Shown: positions 24,728-35,529 of the stretch, piece after piece
Layout: every line of letters starts with the position of its first letter
Position numbering within the stretch: the stretch's first letter is position 1
Assembly: GCA_964034945.1 (NCBI GenBank)
Contig: OZ035963.1
Location: 61,167,182-61,231,181, forward strand
Direction: 5' to 3'
Source of the DNA: Chrysopilus asiliformis
Taxonomy: Eukaryota; Arthropoda; Insecta; Diptera; Rhagionidae
Length of the DNA stretch: 64,000 nucleotides
The notes under the pieces: generated by a model
The model's database searches: none
What the model saw: only the letters and a program-made list of their open reading frames with translations
What the model was told of the DNA's origin: nothing
Made by a program: the position numbers and the translations under genes

Positions 24728-25090
24728 CATATCATACTAATATATAAAAATGAGTTGGTGTCTGTTCCTCTTTCACGTAAAAACGGCTGAACCGATTGTC
24801 TTGAAATTTGGCATGAGTGTCTGTGGTAGTTCTATACGGAAAAGTAGCGCGAGGGGTGAAGGAGTAAGGGGAGGGGGTAAAGTGATTTCGAAACTTATTT
24901 TTAGCGCTATGTTACTCTTTCGCGGGGAAACTACTGAACCGATTGGCCTGAAATTTGGCATAGATGTTCGTCGGGGGTCCAGCCCCAACATAGACCCATT
25001 AAAAAGTTTTTAAGTTCTTTCCGGTTTTCTTCGTATTCTAAAATTTAGACAAAAAGCTTCACCCGGCAACGACGGGTATGCAAGCTAGTA
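24728..25090 (+). mobile_element. Helitron-like non-autonomous element
   Basis: The 5' part TCATATCATACTAATATATAAAAATGAGTT resembles insect Helitron starts (given here only as position 24728 onward, TC start). The 3' end has a hairpin ACCCGGCAACGACGGGT (25062-25078) followed by ATGCAAG and CTAGT (25086-25090), the classic hairpin plus CTRR-type terminus. Two internal units with ACTGAACCGATTGnCnTGAAATTTGGCAT-type sequence repeat. Helitron Rep/helicase is absent. The left boundary is less certain than the right. Confidence 0.65.
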
Positions 25091-25385
25091 GAGTATAAAA
25101 ACCAAAGGTAGTTCGAAAGTACATTTTCTAAAAGTAAGAAAGCCAAACTTTCAGCCCTGAATAGATTGGATTCAAATGTTGTAATGGTACAAATCTCGTT
25201 TTTGGCTCCAATATACTCCGAAGTGTCTTCTTTCAAAAACCGAAGGAATTTTTGAAAAATCTCAATTCGTTTTGACGCAATAATTTTATGGCGATGAAAT
25301 TACAAAATGGACAATAGTGCGCCTGTTGTATAAAACAGAAGTTCAGCTCCAAAAACCTGTCGCATTACATAAAACGGCGCTACAA
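25091..25385. other. No gene recognised
   Basis: Short A+T-rich stretch between the Helitron-like end and the poly-C repeat. Confidence 0.5.
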
Positions 25386-25515
25386 CGAAAATCTAAATAT
25401 ACTGTGACGTAATATTTGATCTTACCCCCCCCCCCCCCCCCCCACCCTTTTTCCGTTCTTGGGCTTGACGAACCCATGAACTCCCTACCCATAAAATGTG
25501 ACGTTTTTGATGGAC
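25386..25515. repeat. Poly-C tract inside a TGACGTAA remnant
   Basis: TGTGACGTAATATTTGATC precedes a run of about 19 C (25427-25443 region), and ACCCATAAAATGTGACGTTT follows. It looks like an ACGTCA-type MITE core whose G/C tract has expanded. Confidence 0.5.
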
Positions 25516-27422
25516 TAGAAAATTTTTTTGTTGATTTGTTGATTATTATTTTTTTTTTGGTGAATGTTTCTTCAAGTTTTTACCGATAAAATACTAATTA
25601 AAAATTCTTGATTATTTGTAAATCTTTCCAACAAATTGATTTCAGTTTTAATCGCACAGCCACCAATTAAACTTTGAATACGAAATCGTCGAGGTCTTCA
25701 ATTAATTGAAATCAAGAAAGCGTGTGAAAAACATTGCGCATTTATTTAATCGACACTGGAAATATATATATATAGTTTTTTAAATATTTTATAACTAACC
25801 TTGCATGGGATCGAATTAATATTTTTTTTTTCGGCTGGCTGGGGATTTAATTTTTTCGACTGTGCCATCAATTGAAATTATTGAACATCGGATCGGTAAA
25901 AGATAAAAGAAGTCGTTGACCAAATGTATTTCAGAATCCCAAGGCTATTTCGATACTGCGTTATACTATCGACATTTTGACCGTTCAAACAAGTTCCTCA
26001 CCTTTTGAGGAGGATTTTTGAGCCACCAAAGAAAAAGAAAGAAAAAAAAACCTGAAATTAACAAATATTGTGGGATTTTTGCAGTTTTTATCGAGCATTT
26101 GCTAACTTTTGAAGAGGATTTTAAAATTTCAAATTAGCTTGAAAATTGCATGGAATAAGAATTGGGTAAAAATCGTGCACATAAAAAAAGAGTTGTTGTT
26201 TATGAAATACTAAAAAAACTAATCTCTTGGTTGATAAAATTTCGCAATATCTTTCCGTCCATCATTTCAAAAAAAGTGATCTTCTTTGAATTGCAATAAG
26301 AAATTGGATTGTGGGTTCAAGTTGAGATCGTCTTAAAGACATGATTTTATTCAAAATCTTAAAATACACTTTGCAAAATCACGATAATTGAAATGTTTGC
26401 ACAGTTTTGAGTCGTTGTGCTCCTAACAACGTTCGACATTCGTGCGGTTTTGCAATTTGACACGATGGTTGGTACGGCCATCAATCGTCCGGTAGCCAAC
26501 GTTGAGTCAACAAAACATCAACTGACTTTACCTACATTTCGACATTTAATGTTTCAAGGTGAGTCAGTTTTAAATGATTCTTCTTCAGGTTTTTTTTTCC
26601 TATTTTCCAACTCAATGTGAGTTTACTAAACGTGCTCAAGTTTTTACTCACAAGAAGTTTTGAATAACAAAAAAAAGTCTCTTTAATATCCCACATCACG
26701 GTCGGTTTTTTCTAGTTTTAACACTCGCAAGGCGGGGGGTTTTTTGCTCTGAACGAGATTTCGTAGCAGTTTTCAAGTGTCACAAGAGGTCGTAAAGTGG
26801 TCGTAACGCCTTAAACGCACACCAATTTGTTGACTTTATGATCACAACGCCTACTTTTGCATTGATTTGGTTGTAATTTTCTACGATTCAATGCAATTGG
26901 ATTATGATGTATGAAAAAGTTATGTAAAATCATATTGTTGCTAAGAATTATTTTGTTACATATGCATGATAAATCTCATGCGTATGGGATAAAATAATTC
27001 CGAGTGGACGATATTATAAAAAAAAAGCTTTTTGCTACGTAATGTTTAAGAAATTTGCAAAAAAAGTTTCCTAGAGGATTCGCCACTTACCGATTCGCGA
27101 TACAACCCTCTTTGTCCCAATTTTCGTGAGCCTACGGCTTCAAGCTTTACTCGGCCTACTGTCAATCGCTCTACTAGGCCCATGGCAAAACCAAGAAAGA
27201 AAGAAAAATTCAAAACTCTTGCGGAGTGTTTTAAATTTTGTTCATAAACCAAAGTCTAAGTCAGTCAATTGCAAAACTCACCTCGAAGAATCGAAAATGC
27301 GATCATAATCCGAATTCTGTCTTACTTCATTACCGAATCGCGTTTGTGGGACCCAATTTGTGTTCATAAATCGAAAACAATTTGTCATCAATGCGATTTT
27401 CAATAGAATAATCAAAATTCTG
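25516..27422. other. No gene recognised; intron
   Basis: Contains a 26-bp-arm hairpin at 26945-26999 (GAATTATTTTGTTACATATG and a near-complement), an ACATTCGTGCGGTTTTGC motif near 26428, and an ATATATATATATA run near 25758. No exon was recognised. Confidence 0.5.
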
Positions 27423-27694
27423 CACTCAGAAAAATGTCCAGGTCAACTTTTTGTCAGGTTAACTCTGACCTTACAGAGGTGTCTGTAAGCCAGCTAGCGG
27501 TCAGAGTTAACCTATCTAAGGTCAACTCGTGCAGCTCCCAATGCCCTACTTCACCTGCTGGTGGCTTAATTTCAGAATTTCTCCGACCACAGGTCAACTC
27601 AGTTTTACTTTCCCTCATGCAGGCGAACGCGCGCCTGCCCGAGGCCAATTACGCCGTATGTAGGTCGTCGAGTTAGCCTCCATTTTTCTGAGTG
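27423..27694. mobile_element. MITE with CACTCAGAAAAATG ends
   Basis: Inverted ends CACTCAGAAAAATG, 14 bp perfect. The 272-bp body is clearly more GC-rich than its flanks and has GGTCAACT/GTTAACCT motifs repeated in both orientations. An 80-codon open frame on the plus strand spans it but matches nothing recognised. Confidence 0.7.
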
Positions 27695-27790
27695 TGTTCA
27701 TGAAACAAAATACCATTCAAACAAGTAAAATATTTGTGCTGATAAAGTGTTTAAAGGCTACGGTATTTTTGATTCGTAACTTCGTTTAGT

Positions 27791-27954
27791 GGCTTGCCAT
27801 AAAATACGTCACACTTATTGAGAGGGGGAGGGGGTCTGCATTAGTGTGACGGCAGTACTAAATTCTTATCAAAAACTTGTGAAAAAGCGTGACGAAGGAA
27901 GAGAAGGAGGTCGAAAGGCTGAAAATTAGCTTGATTTAGTTTATGGACAGTACC
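27791..27954. mobile_element. ACGTCA-type MITE, copy
   Basis: Left end GGCTTGCCATAAAATACGTC, a GAGGGGGAGGGGGTCTGC interior, and right end TTTATGGACAGTACC. The ends are only partly complementary, so this copy is diverged. Confidence 0.6.
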
Positions 27955-28733
27955 TTGTAGGACTAGAAATTGTATTCATAAAATAAAGCATTATGCATAA
28001 ACCAAGGGATATTTTTGTTCATAAAATTTGATAAATGAAGTCAAAATCGGTTCGGTAGATCAAACGAAAGGACTTGACAGTGAAAAGGGATGGCAATTTT
28101 TAGCAAGCGAAAAATGTTTTTGTGGGATTACCTTTCTAATTGTGAAAACCGGACAAAGTCTCTTAGGAATTTTATAAAATAGCAGGAGAGGGGTTTACAA
28201 GAAAAGAGGAGGGCAGATTTACACAAATGATTCTCAACGGCCGCCAAGAATCGCTAATGTCGCGCCTTCGTGAATACCGACTTGAACGTGTTAAGAAATA
28301 GACATCTTACCCATATCTTAACAATCTCCCGATAGTATAGATGAGTGCACACCCTTCCGTTTGTTTCGCTACGTATTCGTCGGTTTGTCATTATCACGTC
28401 ATCTGAATCGCATAGATGGAATTATGATGACTTAATGTTAAAATTATAACAACACATTTGGTGGAAAACATAACAAGAACTGAAGTTTAAAAAAAAACTA
28501 CACGACTTTCCGTCCGTCCGTCTTCTGTCTTTCTTATGAGACAACGAACGATCCATTAAGCTGGCCAGCAATGCGAAAATTATAAAAAACATTTTTAAAT
28601 ACTCACCAAAAAAAATTTCAACAGTGGATTTTTTATTTTCAAAAAAATTACACGATAAAAACGAAGCAGAAAAACAACAGACAAGTTTCGCTTGAGTGAA
28701 AACGAAAGAGGAAGCCATCAGACTTGAAAAATG
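27955..28733. other. No gene recognised; intron
   Basis: A+T-rich; a TCCGTCCGTC microsatellite near 28509-28522. Confidence 0.5.
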
Positions 28734-28868
28734 CTGAAATTCACCTCCGTCCCACCACCGGACTTCATCGTCAGCGAGCTATCCTCGAATACATGACGAT
28801 TACGTACGACACGGTAACTCAATCCATACCGAATAGGTAAAAAAAATTGTGCCTACTCAAAGTTACCT
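28734..28868. other. Less A+T-rich patch with an open minus-strand frame
   Basis: About 135 bp. On the minus strand a 40-codon frame reads RYGLSYRVVRNRHVFEDSS and ends before a GAG-GTGAAT donor-like site near 28751, but the upstream acceptor is poor and the frame is closed by TAG just upstream. No family was recognised. It could be a non-coding exon or chance. Confidence 0.15.
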
Positions 28869-29089
28869 GTCCAGATTTTAATGGCATGCAAAGATGAAAG
28901 TAAAATTGATGTCGTCCAGTCAATCTGAAATTACGTTTTTTTTTGAAAACTCGTAGTGGTCGGTGTGACAAAATGAGCAGTGCTTATACCCTATGTGAAA
29001 TACATGGTGTTGATCTCATATAATTCGCATGTGAAATGCAAATGGATCTCACTCTAAAAATCCTCTAACCATTAAGGGACACAATCCTG

Positions 29090-29276
29090 TAAGGGTCTGT
29101 TCATAAAATACGTCACACTTTCACACTTTCAGAGTGGAGAAGGGTCTACCGTAGTGGAACTAAACTCTATAAAGAATACCAGAAAACCGAGTCAATGGGG
29201 AAGGAGGGGAGGGGAGGTGGGGGGTTGGAAATGCCGAAAATGAGCGTGCGTAACGTATTTTATGGCTAGCCCCTTA
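29090..29276. mobile_element. ACGTCA-type MITE, best-preserved copy
   Basis: TA flanks the ends (29090-29091 and 29275-29276). The inverted ends read AGGGTCTGTTCATAAAATAC and AGGGGCTAGCCATAAAATAC, followed by GTnAC. The G-rich interior (GGGGAGGGGAGGTGGGGGG) lies at about 29200-29225. No coding capacity. Confidence 0.75.
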
Positions 29277-29289
29277 GCCAGTGAGGAAA

Positions 29290-29371
29290 CGGGGAGGGGA
29301 TCTAAATCTCCTACCAAAAATCACGAAAAATGTCAAAAATTATCGTGACGTATTTTATGGACAGTCCCATT
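29290..29371. mobile_element. ACGTCA-type MITE, right-hand fragment
   Basis: A GGGGAGGGGATC interior and right end CGTGACGTATTTTATGGACA adjoin the preceding copy. The left end is missing. Confidence 0.6.
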
Positions 29372-30956
29372 CATTGCCTGCACTGCAAAACTTCCCTGCG
29401 TATGAAATAGAAGTAAAATTTTTGGCCGAATTTTTCAAAAATTTTCCACATTAAGAGTAATTTTAAAAAAATCCAGATAATTTGACGACTCCAATTGAAG
29501 TTATTATCAAGATTCCGCTTTAAAAATTTCCACATAGGGTATTTAACGATTACCCGCTGGCAATTGCAGCTCTTACGCTTCACATTAAGCCTGCCAGCTG
29601 TTTCCACCGTCCGCCTCATGGCCTACGATATGCCACTTGACTTCACATGATATTTTTCTTAACAACTTTATTATATCGCCTGGTCATTAAAGCTATTGGA
29701 TGGGCATCAAATCACATCAAATCAAGTGTTATATGCGTTGATTGTGAAAATCGTTAAATGAAAAGCGAAATTTCTGCGAAAACGAGGTTTCAATATGAGA
29801 TTGTCAGGTGAGAGATGCGTCACGGTTTAAAATAAAACTTGGCGAAAAGTTGGAATAAAATGTTAATTTTTCTTTATCAACAGAAAATCCCTCGTTGTCT
29901 ACGTTTTCGTATTCATAAAATGTTTTCAGTTCAAGTTTGGCATTTAATTATGGCACGTGCCTTTATCTGAATTTTTCCAATATAGATTGCGATTTTCCTA
30001 TGCCAGTGAAATATACCTGATTTTATAGCAAATACCACCACCATCTGCTGCCGAGGTAATTGCATTAATTTATATCTAAATACCTTTGGCGACGCTACGC
30101 TAAGTTAATGCTCTGTGAATCGGAAGTAATTCCTTATAACTACGAGTACTACCTGATGTAAGCAACCATTCGTACTTTTGTTTTCCGATGGTTAATGAGG
30201 TGTGACCACCACCACCGGCTCCGCGATTTTCTCATGTGATCAAAGGTAAATACCAAATGATAATAATTTCGCTATGAAGTTTCGCTTTTCAAACTAGTTT
30301 TCAATTATGTTGTTATGCTTGGAAATCATGCCAAGAAATTTACATTGTTACTGCATTCTGGCTACCTCTTACTTTTAGGTAATTAAATAAAGCGCTATTT
30401 GTGCTAAATCTTATTCGGAAGGAAGTAAATTTTCTTCCTCTCCCAGCATTGTTTTTCAGCCATGATTAATTTTTGCATTAAGAAAAGGGGTTTATATGAT
30501 AAAAATCTCAAGACCCAACAAGCCCGTTTACAAGTAATAAATTAAGCTGAGAACCGTAGATTTAATATCAATTAAAATCAAACACGAAGCTTGATTTTTA
30601 TATAAGAAAAAATTTTAGATTGAATTTTTGCATAAAAATTCCCTTGAAGTTACTCTGAAAAAAAATTCAGGGGGTGGTTTTTTAGTTCCAAAATATTTGT
30701 ATTTTCTCATCGGGATTCTAAAATGTATTTTTTTATGAATTATGGCGCTTCAAGTTTTATGCAAGGTATTGCGACCATCCAAAAGTAGATTTCCTAAAAA
30801 GATGTCCTCAAAATATCGATAGTCTAAACAATTCCTCCAGTTGACGACCGCGAAAACGCAAAGAGAATTGGGATAAAAAACTGGAGAACATTGGCACGCG
30901 ACCGGGTTTTCTAGCAAGAGAAATTGCGGCACGAGAAGACCGAAAACAGTTTGTAG
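29372..30956. other. No gene recognised; intron
   Basis: Nothing convincing on either strand. Confidence 0.5.
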
Positions 30957-31155
30957 TGTCGAAGAAAAAAAGAAGGAGAAAAAGAATTAAACAAAAAAAG
31001 AAAAGGAGTAGAAAAGGAAGAAGAAAAATATGGAGAAAAAAGAGAAAGGAAAAGAAAAAGAGAGGAAGAAAAAGAAGCGGCAAAATAAAAATAAAAAAAG
31101 GAGACGAAGAAGAAGATGAAGAAGAAAAAGACAAATTAAAAGAAAAGGAAATTTG
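30957..31155. repeat. 199-bp polypurine tract
   Basis: The plus strand is nearly all A and G (GAAGAAAAAAAGAAGGAG and so on) with very few pyrimidines. The Lys/Arg/Glu-rich frame on plus and the Phe/Leu-rich frame on minus are compositional, not genes. Confidence 0.85.
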
Positions 31156-32532
31156 ACAATTTTTGCTTGCTTTTCAAGGACAGTAGCGTAGCAAAAATTG
31201 GGCGGGTGGCATTTTTTGGCACCGAAAAATTTCGGTCCGTGTGTTTTTTTTTATAGTTCCAACAAGAGCTTAGGGGAAGACCCTTTAATGCCGAAGCACA
31301 GCTCAGGATGGTCGGAAGAACGAAAGGAGATGTCGGTTTATGTTCTCCTTCAACTTCTGCGGGTTATAGTCCGGGGGGAACACATTGGAATTTCGACCCA
31401 CCCGCATTAAATCAAAAAAAAAAACACACGGATTGAAATTTAATTTTTTAAGACTCCAGGAACAGCATTTTTAAGTCACCATTTTAAAAATGCAATGTCT
31501 TCTGCCGTTAATAAGTCGAAAACCTTACAAATGTCAATCTTCGCCCCTTGCGTTATTTGGTTCTACTGCGTTTTAAAACCGATTTCATATATAATTTTCC
31601 ATCACATAAGGTAGAAAAAAAACTTGCTCTAAAATAAATCCGTCATGCCACTTTTATTGATTGACGTCGACGTCGTTCTTATTCGTCCATATAAAAGATA
31701 AGATGACGAAGCTTTCAAGTTTAATTGAATGGCACGGCACGTTGAACTTAATTGACGTTATCAACAGAAATTAACATGTTAATGATCCCATTAAGATTCT
31801 ATGTTAAGAACTTGTGTAAAATCAGTTAATACATTGTCAAAAATATACAAATCTACACGTTCTAAAATTTATACAAACCTACACATCCGGCGATGGTATG
31901 TATTTTAGCCGATAGGCATGAATATCACATATGAAATTACTTAACATAAAATCCATTATTTTGTGATATGGAATAAAACCAGAAAATGTTACGACGACGG
32001 GATAATCACATTTAATGACAGATGAATCAAACCTAATAAAATGACATGATTTATAGATTTTATCCGAATTTTATTTAATGTTCGATATATCCTTCCCCAG
32101 CCCAAATGATATTGGCTTCAAAATGACATTTATACATTTTTTTAGCGATGAAGAAATGTTTTTCATATGTGATAAATGGGCTAATGGCAGCTTGATTAAT
32201 TATTTAGTTATTGTGCGAAATATAAAAATATGTTTATCAATCGATTATGAATTATATTTTTTCGATTAATATACATACATAAAAAACGCTCAATACTTTT
32301 GAATGGGACGGATTTGATTGGTTATCAGGCGGGTTATTGATATTTTGTTTATTTATTTTTTCTTTAATTTAGATAATAATTCGAAATTATTTTTTTAATT
32401 CGATTTTTTTAGAGAGTTTATACTCGATTATGCAGCGATTTTTGCGATATGCGAATTATATTGCAAGACCAAACATTTGACATTTCCCCAAGCATGCTAT
32501 ATTTTTTTTCTTTAAATTTCCATGATTTTAGG
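31156..32532. other. No gene recognised; intron
   Basis: One AAAACCTTACAAATGTCAA motif near 31520. Otherwise A+T-rich. Confidence 0.5.
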
Positions 32533-32676
32533 ATATATCTGTGGCAACAAATCATAAGGGCCTAAGTCTGTTTTTAGGCTAAGCCAAATTGCTCTGTCTA
32601 TTAAAGTAAATACAGATCTTTTTATCTTGATCTGAAAATCGACTTAGGCTCTTATGACTTGTTGCCACAGATATAT
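32533..32676. mobile_element. 144-bp foldback element
   Basis: The arms start ATATATCTGTGGCAACAA and pair over about 36 bp with two mismatches (CATAAGGGCCTAAGTC against CATAAGAGCCTAAGTC). A short loop lies between them. No TSD was resolved. Confidence 0.75.
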
Positions 32677-33160
32677 TCGGAGACCAAAAATTTGAACATC
32701 TACATTTTTTGAAAGACAGATTTCCAGATTTACAGATCATCAATAGAAAAAACGGTCACTAAATATCAACAGAGGATTTCCAGAAGCTCCGAAATCTTTT
32801 TGCAAAACCTCGCTTCCTTGACATTGCTCCTGGTGACGCCGTTGTGCTGATTGTTGGCATGTTCTTTGCTACCAACGTGGCATCAAAATCACACAATTAT
32901 CGGTGGTCCCAAGGGGTACATAACCCTTAAAGTAGCGTATTTACGAGTGTCATGACCCCCTCTCCCTCTAGCTGGAGGAAAAAAATCAGGCAGGAAGTTA
33001 TTAAGTTACGGCTGTCTATAAACTAGGTCAGGCTAATTTTTTATACATTTAGCACCCCCCTCCCCCTTCCTATTCACGTTTTATCGTGATTTTTTGTATG
33101 AAGTTTTAGCTATGATTTCAATAATGTAAACACATGTACCAATTTAAAAGTGATGAGCAT

Positions 33161-33220
33161 ACCGTAATAAAAGGGCCCTTAGACACAATAGATCGTAATA
33201 AAAGGGCACTTAGACAAAAA
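33161..33220. repeat. Short tandem duplication
   Basis: CGTAATAAAAGGGCnCTTAG occurs twice about 31 bp apart. Confidence 0.75.
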
Positions 33221-33458
33221 TTGTGCCAATTTCGATGTCCTGGTATTGAAATGTCCTGTGAGGTAGCATTTGTCAGACATTTTTGATGTTTTGGAGAAAA
33301 CAATTTTGAAAAAAACCACCCTTTCTTCCTCATTTTAATGGCAAGTCAAGAATCTGGGTGAGATTCATGTCCAGTCGAGACTCTGAGTAAAATACGTTAT
33401 ATTGTTTTCCGGCCATCATCATGCGGGTTTTTTAGGAAAATTTAACAAAACTAGATAA

Positions 33459-33656
33459 ATGTTAGGGGGATTCATGAAATTTTGGAACTGCCGTGTAAAC
33501 TGCGTAAGTTTAGATGTCAAAGTGTGGCTAATGAGAGAAGGCAGCCAAACACCTGATCGATTCGCACAGTTTTTTTTTTGAAAAGTGCGTGCCTGAAACA
33601 CTCCATGTAATAAAAATACACAATGGGTAATCATATCTGGTTTCATGAATACCCTT
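33459..33656. mobile_element. TTCATGAATACCC MITE family copy, next to exon 1
   Basis: Left end AGGGGGATTCATGAAAT and right end (reverse complement) AGGGTATTCATGAAACC. The interior GCCGTGTAAACTGCGTAAG resembles the family core. It sits just 3' of the Fur2 exon 1 donor, inside the intron. Confidence 0.55.
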
Positions 33657-33674
33657 ATTAATTTTTCAACTCAC

Positions 33675-34376
33675 CTGTCCCATATTTGTGAATCCATATT
33701 TTCCAGCGATTGCATCGGCAATATCATTTCCAGCTGGTATATACACAGCAAACTCATTTAAATAAATTGGCGATTTACTCTTTCTGAGTTTCCCGAATAT
33801 TTCATCGTAATTCAAATGTAAATTCGATTTATCACTGTATACCGTGTTATCATCATCATCATTAATTTGATTCCTACTTAAAAACGAATCACTAACGGAT
33901 GAATTATTTTCGTTGTCATTTTTATACAGCAATGTCAATGTCTCGTTATTAATATTATTTTCACTATTTTCAACATTTAGATAGCTATGCGTAATATTTT
34001 TTTCTGTATCATCATTTTTATTAAATTTATTATTATTTAAATTACGATAATTTTCGTTAGAACAGCTAACACTACATAATTGGTAACCACATAAAAATAT
34101 TATAAATATATACAGCGATAAATTGTTTGAATTTGGAAATTTTGTCCGAAAACATTTAAAATTTCTTCTAAATTGGATAAAATTTCTGTCACTTAATTGT
34201 GGGACACTATCCGCGGATATGCCGCTTTCAATTTCACCCGCGGACGTTGATTTCGAGGATTCCGAGTAACATCCTGTAACACCGTTTTTCGTATAATAAT
34301 CGTAGCTTTTTGATTCTGTCGATTCTGTATCACAACATTCAACGTCATCTTGCCTCGAATGTATCTTTAAATTCAT
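33675..34376 (-). CDS. Fur2: Furin-like proprotein convertase, coding exon 1
   Basis: This exon encodes residues 1-234 of a furin-type serine endoprotease of the secretory pathway, which cleaves precursors after paired basic residues. The ATG at 34376 is the first after an in-frame stop at 34398-34400; a GTG lies two codons upstream but is not needed. Residues 1-85 are Ser/Asp-rich. A hydrophobic segment at about 86-105 (LSLYIFIIFLCGYQL core) should act as signal peptide or signal-anchor. Residues 106-200 are Asn/Asp-rich low complexity with N-glycosylation sequons near N127, N144, N157 and N158 and a DDDD run. The last 25 residues (NEFAVYIPAGNDIADAIAG, then KYGFTNMGQ) match the start of the convertase prodomain. 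The exon ends CAG with donor GTGAGT, phase 0. A long N-terminal extension with an internal hydrophobic stretch fits insect furins rather than vertebrate furin. Any 5' UTR exons are not identified. Confidence 0.93.
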
Positions 34377-34853
34377 TATCACGATTAAATGTCTAGTTTA
34401 GATAGGGATATTTTTTTTTCTTGTCGACTTAATTTCTTTACGTATTTTGTCACTTAATTGATTTCACACCAAATAATAAATTGTAATGTGTAAAAAAATT
34501 AAAATTTTCAATTATTTCAAAGTGTTTCATACACATTGGATTTAGAATTTCAATTTTATCCGTGCGCTACTAAATGAAATTCCAAAAAAAAAGATATCCT
34601 TAGAGTTTTTGAAGACTTTCTGTTTTTGAGCAAAGTTTTTGGAGTTGAGTTGAGTTGAGAGAAGTTTCCTTTGGTTAAATTTCAGAAAAAGAAGATAAGA
34701 AATTCTTTTTCAGCTTGCAGACATTTTGATCGATTCTCTACTTTTCCAGTGAATTGGCGATTTTTTCACAAGCAACAGCACCGTGGAAGTTCATCTGAAA
34801 AAAAAAATAAAGAAAATCAGATTAGTAAAACTCTTTATGCATTTAAACATGTA

Positions 34854-34955
34854 CAGTGAAACCTGTATAAGCCGGATTCGCACGGGACCAGGAAATTTTC
34901 CCGGCTTAGACAGGTTTTCAACTTATCCAGGGTCTGGGTTAAACAGGTTTCACTG
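34854..34955. mobile_element. 102-bp pogo-like mini-MITE
   Basis: TA at both flanks (34852-34853 and 34956-34957). The inverted ends are CAGTGAAACCTGTnTAA. TIRs of this type with a TA target are typical of pogo/Tigger elements in the Tc1-mariner superfamily. It lies about 480 bp upstream of the Fur2 ATG. Confidence 0.8.
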
Positions 34956-35227
34956 TATAATAAAATTGTATGGGGAAAAATTTCCTAAATTTTCGATTTT
35001 CTTAAAAATTTTGATCTGAACAGACAGGACCGTAAATAGCAATTTCTGGGACCTTACAGGCTTTGTATTTCTTTTTTTTTTGACCCTCACAAAAGATTTT
35101 TTTTTTCGAAATCTAATAGACATATTGAAAACTGTCTGGTCTTCGAAAAAAACATGTCCTAAAAAACGGAAACCATAAAATGCGGGCTAAAATTTTTTTT
35201 GAAAATCAAAACAGTTTTTCGAAAAAT

Positions 35228-35330
35228 GCGCCGCAGATAAAATTTTTTTAAACACATGTAAACCAATCTAAAATTTATTTAAAAAAAAGCGCGTCAGGTG
35301 AAATCTGTCCTCTCTGCCCCCCGCCCAATC
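35228..35330. repeat. GCGCCGCAG motif pair
   Basis: Two units, AAATGCGCCGCAGATAAAAT and AAAAGCGCGTCAGGTGAAAT, about 65 bp apart. They belong to the dispersed CCTGCGGCGCAT family. Confidence 0.5.
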
Positions 35331-35529
35331 ATCGAAACTTCTCACATTAATTAACTTTTGAACCGATCAACATATCGGGGTACGATTTTTTTATTTGAAT
35401 AAAGAATCTCCCGATCAAAATTCTGCCATTAAAATACAACGAGAATGGGTTGAAAGCTTTTGTGCAGAATTTTTGCATGTGCGAATTATATTGAAGAGAA
35501 AAATTAAATAAAAATGATAAAATTTACTC

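Larger units (their letters stand above)
11784..33674 (-). other. Fur2: Fur2 intron 1
   Basis: A 21,891-bp intron between exons 1 and 2, bounded by GTGAGT (33674 downward) and TTTCAG (ending 11784). It is phase 0 and full of transposon remnants, listed separately. No further convertase exon was recognised inside it; exons 1 and 2 join directly in frame across the prodomain. Confidence 0.9.

Noticed and set aside
28734..28868. A coding exon of Fur2 or another gene
   Set aside because: Exons 1 and 2 already join across the conserved prodomain, and the patch lacks a credible acceptor; kept only as a weak finding.
30956..31156. Lys/Arg-rich 66-codon frame and Phe/Leu-rich frame on the other strand
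   Set aside because: Both come from the polypurine tract; composition explains them and no domain is present.
34377..34382. GTG two codons upstream as the Fur2 start
   Set aside because: Nuclear genes rarely use GTG, and an ATG is available at 34376 in the same frame.
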